Assembly: GCA_046347635.1 (NCBI GenBank)
Contig: JAXMFT010000001.1
Span: forward strand, 1 to 64,000
Source of the DNA: JAGVSZ01 sp019137045
GTDB lineage: Bacteria; Pseudomonadota; Gammaproteobacteria; Burkholderiales; SG8-39
DNA length: 64,000 bases
Direction: 5' to 3'
The notes under the pieces are model-generated. The model ran no database searches. It was not told where the DNA came from and saw only the letters and a program-made list of their open reading frames with translations. Both the position numbers and the translations under genes were made by a program. Shown one piece after another: positions 35,307 through 43,210 of the stretch. Each line of letters opens with the position of its first letter. Position 1 is the stretch's first letter.

Positions 35307-37019
35307 TCACAGGCGCCGGGTGACCGCTTCGACGACCGGATTCCAGTCGCCGGGCTGCGCCTGCCGCACCAGCTCGACGGAGGGGTACCAAGGAAGACGT
35401 TCACCGCTTTCGAGATACCGCCACTCCGGATGTGCAGGCACCAGCGCCAGGACGCGCAGCCCGAGCGCGCCGCCGAGGTGGACCGTCGCGCTGCAGACGG
35501 CGACCGTCGCATCCAGCGCCGCCATCAGCGCGCCGGCCTCCTCCGGGTCGTCCGCCACGCCGGGCCAGTGGAGGGGCGCCCGGCCGCTCGCCGCGTGCAT
35601 GCGCGCGAGATCCGCTTCCACCTCGCCGCGCTGGAGGCTGACGAACGCCACGTCGGTGCGCGCAAGGAGCGGCGCGAGCAGTTCCGGCTCGATCGAGCGC
35701 ACCGACCGGCGCGTGCGCATCAGCCCGCCGCGCCAAGCGAGGCCGATCTTGCGACCCGGACCGAGTCCCGCCAGCCGGGCGCGATAGCCGTGCACCCGCT
35801 CCGGGTCGGGCCGCAGGTAGCCGGCGCGGTCGGGGAAGTCCTGCGCGGCGCGGCGGTAGCGGCGCGGGAGCGACCCCGCGGCGACCTGGGCGTCGATCGG
35901 CCGCGCGCGATCGAGCCAGCCGCTCGGGTCGTCCCGCGGGGCCCCGACGACGGTCACGGTCGGAAACGAGCGCGCGAAGAGCCCCGCGAGACGCGGGTCG
36001 CACTCGACCACGACGCGCCGCGCTTCGGCAGCGAGATCGGGCAGGCAGCTCGCGAACATGATCTCGTCCCCGAGCCCCTGTTCGGCGTACACGAGGACGG
36101 ATCGGCCCGCGAAGCTGCCCCCGTCCCAGTCCGCGAACGGAAATCCGCGCCGCGGGGACTCCTCGGTCTGGAACCGGCCCTCGTAGTCGTCCCAGCCGCG
36201 CGCGAAGTCGGCAGCGGCGAGCCGCAGCAGCCCGCGCCCGAGCCGCGCGAGCCCGTGAGCCGGGTCGCGCGCCAGCGCGTCCTCGAACTGCGCGGCCGCG
36301 CCGGGAAAGTCGCCGAGATCCCGCAAGGCCGTCGCGAGCGCGACGTGCAGGTCGGCCGATCCCGGGCGGCGCTCGAGCACCGGCTCGAGCAGGACGCGCG
36401 CCTCGGCGGGTCGCCCGAGCTCGCGCACGACGCCGGCGAGGTCGCGCACGATCGCATCGTCGCCGGAGGCGAGCGCGTGCGCGCGCCGCAGCGCCGCCTC
36501 CGCCGCCTCGTGACGGTCGATGCGTCGCAGGAACAGCGCGAGGTTATGGTGCGCGGCCGCACGCTCCGGCTCGAGCGCGACCGCGCGCTCGAAGCCCGCG
36601 AGCGCGTCGTCGAAGCGCCCGAGCCGCTCGCAGGCGATGCCGAGATTCGTGTGGACGGCCGGCAGATCGGGCGCGCGCTTCAGGATCCAGCGCAGCAGCT
36701 GCAGCGCCTCCTCCGCGCGTCCGAGCGCGAGGAGCGTCACTGCGAGCTCGTTCCGGGCGGAGAGATTCTCCGGGTCGCACTCGAGCGCCGCGAGGAGCGC
36801 CTGCGCCGCGGCCTGGGTCGCGCCGCGCGCGCGCAGCGCGCGGGCGAGGACCTCGTGCGTGCGGGGATCGGTCGGCGCGCAGTCGATCGCCGCGCGCGCA
36901 AGCGCCTCGGCCTCCTCGGCGTCACCCCGGTCGCAGGCAACGCCCGCCGCCTCGAGCAGGCGCTCGAGGTCCGCGCCCGAACGGCGCCCGGCGAGACTCC
37001 GGATCAGGTTGCGGAGCAT
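35307..37019 (-). CDS. TPR protein with GT9-like glycosyltransferase domain
   Basis: The 570-aa protein begins MLRNLIRSLAGRRSG. Six or more TPR repeats occupy residues 25-270. A C-terminal GT-B domain similar to heptosyltransferase-type (GT9) modules follows: GRSVLVYAEQGLGDEIMFASCLPDL, VVVECDPRLAGLFARSFP, KIGLAWRGGLMRTRRSVRS, and SATVHLGGALGLRVLALVP. It is a paralogue of the genes at 37753 and 39381. Acceptor unknown. The gap to pilA holds the pilin promoter. Confidence 0.85.
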   Translation of the reverse strand: MLRNLIRSLAGRRSGADLERLLEAAGVACDRGDAEEAEALARAAIDCAPTDPRTHEVLARALRARGATQAAAQALLAALECDPENLSARNELAVTLLALGRAEEALQLLRWILKRAPDLPAVHTNLGIACERLGRFDDALAGFERAVALEPERAAAHHNLALFLRRIDRHEAAEAALRRAHALASGDDAIVRDLAGVVRELGRPAEARVLLEPVLERRPGSADLHVALATALRDLGDFPGAAAQFEDALARDPAHGLARLGRGLLRLAAADFARGWDDYEGRFQTEESPRRGFPFADWDGGSFAGRSVLVYAEQGLGDEIMFASCLPDLAAEARRVVVECDPRLAGLFARSFPTVTVVGAPRDDPSGWLDRARPIDAQVAAGSLPRRYRRAAQDFPDRAGYLRPDPERVHGYRARLAGLGPGRKIGLAWRGGLMRTRRSVRSIEPELLAPLLARTDVAFVSLQRGEVEADLARMHAASGRAPLHWPGVADDPEEAGALMAALDATVAVCSATVHLGGALGLRVLALVPAHPEWRYLESGERLPWYPSVELVRQAQPGDWNPVVEAVTRRL

Positions 37020-37049
37020 GCGCGAGCGCCCGGGCCGGGCTCGCGCGCC

Positions 37050-37742
37050 TCAGGCCTGCGGGGCCGGCGCACGCTGCTCGCACGCGAGCATGCGGTCGCG
37101 CTCGCGCCGCCACTCCTCCGCGTACTCGCAATTGCGGTACTCGTGGAAATACGGCCCGCCGAGGGTGTAGTGGACGAGCGCGGCGCCGGGCGTCGGCGGA
37201 TCGTAGCCGACGAGGTGGTTCCAGCGCGCGGGCAGCGCGCCGATCAGCGCCTCGTCGGGCAGCCACTTGAACTGGTGCAGCTCGAGGCCGCTCGCGGTGT
37301 TGACGTACTGCGGGCTGAGCGCCCGGCAACGGTCGTTGTTGAAGAGCATCACGCTCGACCAGTTCTTCTTCGGATAGGCGGTCTGCGGCTGGCCGAGGAA
37401 CTTCACCTGCTCGCGCGGCCGGTGATCGTGCTTCACCACCATCACCGCGTAGCGCTCGTCGCGCAGCGCCCAGAGCTGCGCCACGTCGTCGAGCATCAGC
37501 ATGTCGCAGTCGGTGAACAGGCTCCAGCCCTCGTACCCGGAGAGGTACGGCGTGAGGAAGCGGGTGAACGCGAAGTCGGTCGACTGCAGCGCGTTCCGCT
37601 CGCGCTTGAAGACGCCGCGGAGCTGCGTGAGCATGAGCGGCGCCACGCTGACCGGCGCGCTCGCGCGCGCGTGGATGCTGTGCGCGAGCACGCTCCAGGC
37701 GGCGGCCTCGCGCGGGTCGTAGCCGATGTAGATCCGGATCAT
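37050..37742 (-). CDS. GT8-like glycosyltransferase (GT-A fold)
   Basis: The 230-aa protein starts MIRIYIGYDPREAAAWSVLAHSI, typical of a conserved small GT-A family. The DxD motif is in LFTDCDMLMLDDVAQLW (residue about 79); LQSTDFAFTRFLTPYLSGYEG and KKNWSSVMLFNN follow. It is likely a Mn-dependent nucleotide-sugar transferase. A TAGACT -10 lies exactly 7 nt upstream of the ATG, suggesting a leaderless mRNA separate from the upstream TPR-GT gene, whose stop is 11 nt away. Confidence 0.8.
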   Translation of the reverse strand: MIRIYIGYDPREAAAWSVLAHSIHARASAPVSVAPLMLTQLRGVFKRERNALQSTDFAFTRFLTPYLSGYEGWSLFTDCDMLMLDDVAQLWALRDERYAVMVVKHDHRPREQVKFLGQPQTAYPKKNWSSVMLFNNDRCRALSPQYVNTASGLELHQFKWLPDEALIGALPARWNHLVGYDPPTPGAALVHYTLGGPYFHEYRNCEYAEEWRRERDRMLACEQRAPAPQA

Positions 37743-37749
37743 GGCGTGC

Positions 37750-37755
37750 AGTCTA
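37750..37755 (-). promoter_or_regulatory. -10 element of the GT8-like gene
   Basis: TGcTAGACT (extended -10) on the minus strand, 7 nt before the start codon; it partly overlaps the 3' end of the upstream gene. Confidence 0.45.
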
Positions 37756-39369
37756 GCAAGTTGGCGCGGCGGGGGACGTGAGCAATTCCCGCCCGAGCCC
37801 GGCAACGACCGCGTCCCACGCGCCCGGCGCGCGCTGCCGCAGCAGCCGGACCGACGGGTACCAGGGCATCGTCTCGCCCGCGGCGCCGTAGCGCCACTCC
37901 GCCGCGTACGGAACCATCACGAGCGCGCGCTGGCCGAGCGCACCGGCGAGGTGAACGATCGCTGTGCACACGCTCACTACCGCATCGAGCGCGGCCACGA
38001 GCGCAGCAGTCTCGTCGTAATCGTCGATCGCGGCCTGCCAGTGGTGGACGGCGAGGCCGTGGTCCCGCCGCAGCGCGTCGAGCTCGGCGCGGCAGTCCGT
38101 GTACTGCAGGCTCACCCACGTGGCCGGGACCGCGCGCAGCAGCGGCGCGAGCTGACCGAGCTCGAGCGAGCGCAGGCCGCGCCGCGAGGCGGCGGTGCCG
38201 CCGCGCCAGGAGAGGCCGATGCGCGGCGCCGGCCCGAGCGCCGCAAGGCGCTCGCGCCACGCGCGCACGCGCGCCGGATCGGCGCGTAGATAACCCGACT
38301 GCCGGGGAAAGCCCGCGGCGCTTCGACGATACCGGCGCGGCAGGTCTCCGATCGCGGCCTGCGCCCCGATCGGCGGCGCCGCGGCGAGCCACGCCGGCCG
38401 CTGATCGCTCTGCGCCGCGGTGACGACCCGGGCCGCGGGAAACGAGCGCGCGAACAGCGTGCCGAGCCGCGGGTCGCACTCGACGACGCAGCCGGGCACC
38501 TGCGCGAGCAGGTCGGGCAGGCAGGAGGCGAACATGATCTGGTCGCCGAGCCCCTGCTCGCCGTAGACGAGCAGCGCACCGTCGCGCACCGCGCCGCCGT
38601 CCCACGGCGGGAAGCCGTACGGCCGGCGCGTCGCCACCGGGCTCGCGAAGCGCGCGGCGTACTCGTCCCAGCCGGCGGCGAAGTCACCGTGCTTGAGCCG
38701 CGCCACGGCACGCATCAGGCGCAGCTCGAGGTCCTCTGGCGCGCATCGCACCTGCTCGTCGAAGAGCCGTTGCCCCTCCTCGTACGCACCTTGCTCGCAG
38801 AGCACCCACGCGAGGTTCGCCTTGGCGTCGCCATTCTCGGGATCGACGGCGAGCGCGCGCCGCAGCAGCGCCTCGCCGCGCTCGAACTCGCCCAACTCTC
38901 GGGCGAGCAAGAGCCCGAGATCGTTCAGGGCGCCGGCGTGGTCCGGTTCGCGCTCGACGGCCTGCGTGAACAACTCGACCGCGCGGGGATGATCGTGCGC
39001 GGCGTGCGCCGCCCGCCCGAGGCGCAGCAGCGCGCCCACGTGCCCCGGGTTGGCGGCGAGGAGCGCCTCGCACGCGGCGGGGATCTCGTCCGCGCGCCCG
39101 AGGCGCTCGAGCGCGCCGAGCTGCGCCTCGAACGCGTGCCCGTTCGCCGCGTCGTGGTGCAGGGCGAGGAGCGCGTAGTCGAGCGCGGCCTCCGCGTCGC
39201 CGGCCGCGAGGCACGCGCGCGCGCACAGGGTGTTGAGCGCGGCGTCGTCCGGATGCAGGTCGGCGCTCGCCTCGGCCGCCGCGCGCGCTTCGGCGAGCGC
39301 GCCCTGCTCGAGCAGTTGCTCGATGCGCCCGCGCCGCGCAGCCGCATCGTCCCGAGCGCGATCCGGCAT
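37753..39369 (-). CDS. TPR protein with GT9-like glycosyltransferase domain
   Basis: The 538-aa paralogue of the 35307 and 39381 genes has TPR repeats at residues 15-230. The GT-B domain shows GALLVYGEQGLGDQIMFASCLPDLLAQ, VVECDPRLGTLFARSFPAARV, RIGLSWRGGTAASRRGLRS, and TAIVHLAGALGQRALVMVP. The start ATG at 39369 gives MPDRARDDAAAR, lacking the amphipathic N-terminus of the other members. It starts 11 nt past the stop of the gene upstream. Confidence 0.85.
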   Translation of the reverse strand: MPDRARDDAAARRGRIEQLLEQGALAEARAAAEASADLHPDDAALNTLCARACLAAGDAEAALDYALLALHHDAANGHAFEAQLGALERLGRADEIPAACEALLAANPGHVGALLRLGRAAHAAHDHPRAVELFTQAVEREPDHAGALNDLGLLLARELGEFERGEALLRRALAVDPENGDAKANLAWVLCEQGAYEEGQRLFDEQVRCAPEDLELRLMRAVARLKHGDFAAGWDEYAARFASPVATRRPYGFPPWDGGAVRDGALLVYGEQGLGDQIMFASCLPDLLAQVPGCVVECDPRLGTLFARSFPAARVVTAAQSDQRPAWLAAAPPIGAQAAIGDLPRRYRRSAAGFPRQSGYLRADPARVRAWRERLAALGPAPRIGLSWRGGTAASRRGLRSLELGQLAPLLRAVPATWVSLQYTDCRAELDALRRDHGLAVHHWQAAIDDYDETAALVAALDAVVSVCTAIVHLAGALGQRALVMVPYAAEWRYGAAGETMPWYPSVRLLRQRAPGAWDAVVAGLGRELLTSPAAPTC

Positions 39370-39380
39370 GGCTGCGGACG

Positions 39381-41003
39381 CTACGCGGCGGCGGCCAGGT
39401 CGCGCCGCATGGCCTCCACCACCGGCGCCCAGCTGCCGCCGTGCGTTTGGCGAAAGAGACGGACCCCCGGATACCAGGGCATGCGCTCCCCGCGCATCCC
39501 GTAACGCCACTCGGGCACCCGCGGCGTCGCCACCCACACCGGCCGCCCGAGCGCGCCGCCGAGGTGGACGATGGCCGTGCACACCGAGACGATGCCGTCC
39601 AGCGCCGCGGCGAGCGCGGCGGTCTCGTCGTAGTCGTCGACCGCTTCCGGCCAGTGGTGCACCCGGATCCCGGTCGCCGCGACGAAGCGCGCGACTTCCG
39701 CCTGGGCGTCCGGGCCGTACTGCAGGCTCACGCAGTGGAGTCCGGGCAGGGCGAGCACCGGGGCGAACTCGTCGAGCGTGAGCGAGCGCCGCTCCGTGCG
39801 CGTGCGCGGCGTGCCCCCGCGCCACGACACCCCGATGGCGCGCCCGGGGCCGAGCGCGCGCAGGCGCCCGCGCCAGCGCTCCACGCTCGCCGCGTCGGCG
39901 CGCAGATACGCCGTCGGCGGCGGGAAGTCGCCCTCCTCGCGCCGCAGGTGCAGGGGCAGGCTTCCGACCGCGATCTGCACGTCGATGCCGAGCGGCGCCG
40001 CCCAGTCGACCGGGTCGCTCTGCAGCCCCGCGTGCACCGTGGCCGACGGAAACGAGCGCGCGAAGATCGGGGCGAGCTTCGGCGCGCAGTCGACGACGCA
40101 GCGCTTCGCCCGCGCGATCACCTGCGGCAGGCAGGAGGCGAACAGGATCTCGTCGCCGATGCCCTGCTCCGCGTGCACCAGGATCGTCCTGCCGCCGAGG
40201 TCCTCGCCCTGCCAGCGCGGGAACGGGAAGGCGCGGCGCGGACGGTCTTCCGATGCAAGCCGCAGCTCGTAGTCGGGCCACGCCGCGCCGAAGCGCCCGA
40301 GCGTGAGCAGCGTCGTCGCGCGATGGAAGCGGGCGAGCACGTGCGCGGGCGCCGCCGCGAGCGCCGCGTCGTACGCCGCGAGGGCGTCGTCGAAACGGCC
40401 GCTCTCGTGCAGCGCGACGCCGTACGCGGCCAGCGTGTCCGCGTCGCGGCGCCCGAGCGCGAGCGCGCGCTCGAGGTGCTCGAGGGCGGGCGCGCAGTCG
40501 AACGACCCGCGCAGGTGCAGCCGGCCGAGCGCCGCGTGCGCCTGGGCGTGATCGGGGTGGCGCTCCACGATCGCGCGCACGAGCGCGATGTCCGCATGCG
40601 GGACCGCGTCGCCCGGCAGCCATCCGACGAGCCCTTCGAGCGCGGGCGCCGACCAGGCGTCCGCGCGCAGCGCGGCCCGGAAGCCCTCGAGCGCCGCCGT
40701 CCGGTCGCCGGCGCGCGCGCGCAGCAGTGCGCGGTTCGCGAGCGCGGCCGCGTGGCCGGGCGCCTGGGCGAGCGCCGCCTCGTAGCAGCGCTCGGCCTGC
40801 CCGTCCGCGCCGAGCAGCAGGTGGACGTTGCCGAGGTCGGAGTGGGCGTCGGGCGACGCGGGGTCGAGGGCGAGTGCGCGCTCGAGGAGGGCGCGCGCGT
40901 CCTGCAGGTCGCCCGAGCGCACCGCCTCCTGCGCGCGCTGCCGCAGCGTGCGGACCTCCTCCGCGCCGCCAGCGCGCACCCGGTTCAGCAGCGCGCGCAG
41001 CAT
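39381..41003 (-). CDS. TPR protein with GT9-like glycosyltransferase domain
   Basis: The 540-aa protein begins MLRALLNRVRAGGAE. TPRs at residues 20-240; GT-B part with RTILVHAEQGIGDEILFASCLPQVI, CVVDCAPKLAPIFARSFPSATV, AIGVSWRGGTPRTRTERRS, and TAIVHLGGALGRPVWV. It is the first gene of the minus-strand GT block. Three close paralogues in a row suggest stepwise addition of similar sugars or redundancy. Confidence 0.85.
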   Translation of the reverse strand: MLRALLNRVRAGGAEEVRTLRQRAQEAVRSGDLQDARALLERALALDPASPDAHSDLGNVHLLLGADGQAERCYEAALAQAPGHAAALANRALLRARAGDRTAALEGFRAALRADAWSAPALEGLVGWLPGDAVPHADIALVRAIVERHPDHAQAHAALGRLHLRGSFDCAPALEHLERALALGRRDADTLAAYGVALHESGRFDDALAAYDAALAAAPAHVLARFHRATTLLTLGRFGAAWPDYELRLASEDRPRRAFPFPRWQGEDLGGRTILVHAEQGIGDEILFASCLPQVIARAKRCVVDCAPKLAPIFARSFPSATVHAGLQSDPVDWAAPLGIDVQIAVGSLPLHLRREEGDFPPPTAYLRADAASVERWRGRLRALGPGRAIGVSWRGGTPRTRTERRSLTLDEFAPVLALPGLHCVSLQYGPDAQAEVARFVAATGIRVHHWPEAVDDYDETAALAAALDGIVSVCTAIVHLGGALGRPVWVATPRVPEWRYGMRGERMPWYPGVRLFRQTHGGSWAPVVEAMRRDLAAAA

Positions 41004-41088
41004 TGCGCGGGCGGCCGTTGCGGCGCGAATGACCGTGTGATTTTCCCCATTCGGGTCGCCCGCGGCGCGGTTCGGGCGCCGGGACGGA

Positions 41089-41097
41089 TGCTAGAAT
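41089..41097 (+). promoter_or_regulatory. Extended -10 promoter
   Basis: TGcTAGAAT (extended -10), 23 nt before the ATG at 41121. Start near 41104, leaving a short leader with GGGGGA as ribosome site. Confidence 0.5.
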
Positions 41098-41120
41098 TCC
41101 GCCACGATTGGGGGACGAGT

Positions 41121-41474
41121 ATGGGGCTCTTCTCGCTGTTTTCCAACAAGGAGATCAACGCGTTCGCGAAGGATCTCGCGGCCGACCTCGCCAAGCGCTA
41201 TCCCTCCGCGCTCGACGTGAACCCCGCGAAGCGCGTCTCGGAGAACCGCCTCACGCGCGTGCTCGAGGAGACGCTGATGAAGGCGGTCGAGTTCCAGCGC
41301 ACGCACAAGCTCGGGGTCCTCGGCAAGGCGAAGCTCGGCAACGAGTTCCGCTGGCACCTGAAGGGCATGGGCTACACCGAGAAGTTCATCGAGGTGGCCA
41401 CCGAGGGCCTGATGGTCTACCTCACGCGCGGTCCCCAGCCCGCGGGCGCCGCCTCCGGCGCCGAAAAATCCTGA
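41121..41474 (+). CDS. Conserved small cytoplasmic protein of unknown function
   Basis: The 117-aa protein (MGLFSLFSNKEINAFAKDLAADLAKRYP...) is Lys/Glu-rich and helical, with no signal peptide or metal motif, and ends in a disordered Ala/Gly tail. Homologues of this kind occur as single genes in betaproteobacteria; I know no function. It is a monocistronic gene with its own promoter, convergent with the HD-GYP gene; both stop codons lie in one hairpin. Confidence 0.75.
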   Translation: MGLFSLFSNKEINAFAKDLAADLAKRYPSALDVNPAKRVSENRLTRVLEETLMKAVEFQRTHKLGVLGKAKLGNEFRWHLKGMGYTEKFIEVATEGLMVYLTRGPQPAGAASGAEKS

Positions 41475-41501
41475 GCCTCGCGCCCGGCGCGCCCGCTCAG
41501 G
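41470..41501. terminator. Convergent hairpin covering both stop codons
   Basis: Perfect 7-bp arms CCTGAGC (41470-41476) and GCTCAGG (41495-41501). Both TGA stops are within the arms, and the loop is GC-rich. Confidence 0.5.
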
Positions 41502-43197
41502 GCAGGTAGCCGGGAATCGCGCTCTCCTCGACCGCGTCGATCTGGTCCGGGTCGAGGAACTGCTCGGCGTACTTCATGTACACCCTGCGGCGGATGAACA
41601 CGTCGAAGAGGTCCGGGTCGATGTGCCCGTTCAGCTTGAACTTGCCGAGGATGTGCAGCGACTCGGACAGCGTCTTGCCCTTCTTGTAGGGCCGGTCCTT
41701 GGCGGTGAGCGCCTCGAAGATGTCGGCGATCCCCATGACGCGCGCCTGCACCGACATCTGCTCGCGCCGCAGTCCCCGCGGGTAGCCCTTCCCGTCCATG
41801 CGCTCGTGGTGGCCGCCGGCGTACTCGGGCACGCTGCGCAGGTGCTTCGGCCACGGCAGCGCCTCGAGCATCTTGATGGTCGAGACGATGTGGTGGTTGA
41901 TCACCTCGCGCTCCTCCTGCGTGAGCGTGCCGCGCTGGATCGTGAGGTTCTTCAGCTCGTCGTCGGTGAGGAAGTTCGCGGTGTTGCCGACCGGGTCGCG
42001 CCACTTGTACATGAGCCCGATCTGCTGCACGCGCTCCTGGTCGTCCTTCGACATCGACTCGGCGCCCACGTTGCAGCGGCGCAGGAACGTGCGGTCGTCC
42101 TCGATCTGGCGCAGCGTGTCGCGCAGCTCCTCGTCGATCTGGTAGCTGCGCTCGCGCCGGTTGATCTCCTCCATGCCGCTCGTGCGCGCGAGCTCGAGCT
42201 TGCGGTTGAGCGCGTCGATCTCCGCGTCGCGCTTGAGCACCTCGAAGCGGGTGTCGATCAGGTGGATGCGGTCGTAGATGGTCTCGAGCTTGGTGGCCTT
42301 GTCGACCACGTGCACCGGCGTGGTGATCTTGCCGCAGTCGTGCAGCAGCCCGGCGATGCGCAGCTCGTAGCGGTCCTTCTCGGTCATCGTGAAGTCGGCG
42401 AGCGGCCCGTCCGTGGTGTCGTTCACCGCCTCGGCCAGCATCATCGTGAGCTGCGGCACGCGCTGGCAGTGCCCGCCGGTGTAGGGCGACTTCTCGTCGA
42501 TCGCCTCGTTGATCATGCGGATGAACGACTCGAACAGGGTCTCGAGCTGCACGATCAGCGCGCGGTTGGTGAGCGCGATCGCCGCCTGCGAGCCGAGCGA
42601 CTCGGCCAGGCGCTGGTCGGAGGTGGAGAACGGCACGATCTCGCCGCTGACCGGGTCCTGGCAGTTGATGAGCTGCAGGACGCCGATGATCTCGCCCTCG
42701 TGGTTGCGCATCGGCACGGTGAGGAACGACTTCGACCGGTAGCCGGTCTTCTGGTCGAACTGGCGCGTGCCGGAGAAGTCGAACCCGACCTCGGTGTACG
42801 CGTCGGCGATGTTGACCGTCTGGCCGGTGAGCGCCGCGAACGCGGCCACCATCGAGGTGTTCGGGTCCCCGTCGACGTACAGCCGGATCGGGTAGAACGG
42901 GATCGCGTTGCCGGTCGTCCCGCCCAGCGCGATGTCGAGCGAGGCGGTGCGCACGATCTCGAAGCGCAGCTGCTGCGCCTCGCCCTCGCCCTCGATCAGG
43001 TACAGCGTCCCGCCGTCGGCGCGCGTGATCGTCTTGGCGGCGACCAGGATCTTCTCGAGCAGCGCGTTGAGGTTCTTCTCGAGCGAGAGCGCCGCCCCGA
43101 TCTCGTTCAGCTGCTCGAGGCGGCGCAGCCAGTCCTCGCTCGCGGCGGCGGCGCCGTAGCCGGGCCGCCCGGGGGCGCTCTGGGGCAGGCTGCTCAT
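41497..43197 (-). CDS. GAF-HD-GYP protein (cyclic-di-GMP phosphodiesterase candidate)
   Basis: The 566-aa protein has an N-terminal GAF domain (residues 25-215). A HD-GYP domain follows with the HD pair in LLHDCGKITTP and the downstream signature HHERMDGKGYPRGL. A 90-residue insertion, rich in charged helices (LARTSGMEEINRRERSYQIDEELR), separates the two HD-GYP halves. HD-GYP enzymes hydrolyse c-di-GMP; all key residues appear present, so activity is likely, gated by the GAF ligand. It is the last gene of the minus-strand signalling block, 13 nt from the GAF-ATPase gene. Confidence 0.93.
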   Translation of the reverse strand: MSSLPQSAPGRPGYGAAAASEDWLRRLEQLNEIGAALSLEKNLNALLEKILVAAKTITRADGGTLYLIEGEGEAQQLRFEIVRTASLDIALGGTTGNAIPFYPIRLYVDGDPNTSMVAAFAALTGQTVNIADAYTEVGFDFSGTRQFDQKTGYRSKSFLTVPMRNHEGEIIGVLQLINCQDPVSGEIVPFSTSDQRLAESLGSQAAIALTNRALIVQLETLFESFIRMINEAIDEKSPYTGGHCQRVPQLTMMLAEAVNDTTDGPLADFTMTEKDRYELRIAGLLHDCGKITTPVHVVDKATKLETIYDRIHLIDTRFEVLKRDAEIDALNRKLELARTSGMEEINRRERSYQIDEELRDTLRQIEDDRTFLRRCNVGAESMSKDDQERVQQIGLMYKWRDPVGNTANFLTDDELKNLTIQRGTLTQEEREVINHHIVSTIKMLEALPWPKHLRSVPEYAGGHHERMDGKGYPRGLRREQMSVQARVMGIADIFEALTAKDRPYKKGKTLSESLHILGKFKLNGHIDPDLFDVFIRRRVYMKYAEQFLDPDQIDAVEESAIPGYLP

Positions 43198-43210
43198 CGG
43201 CGCGCCCGCC

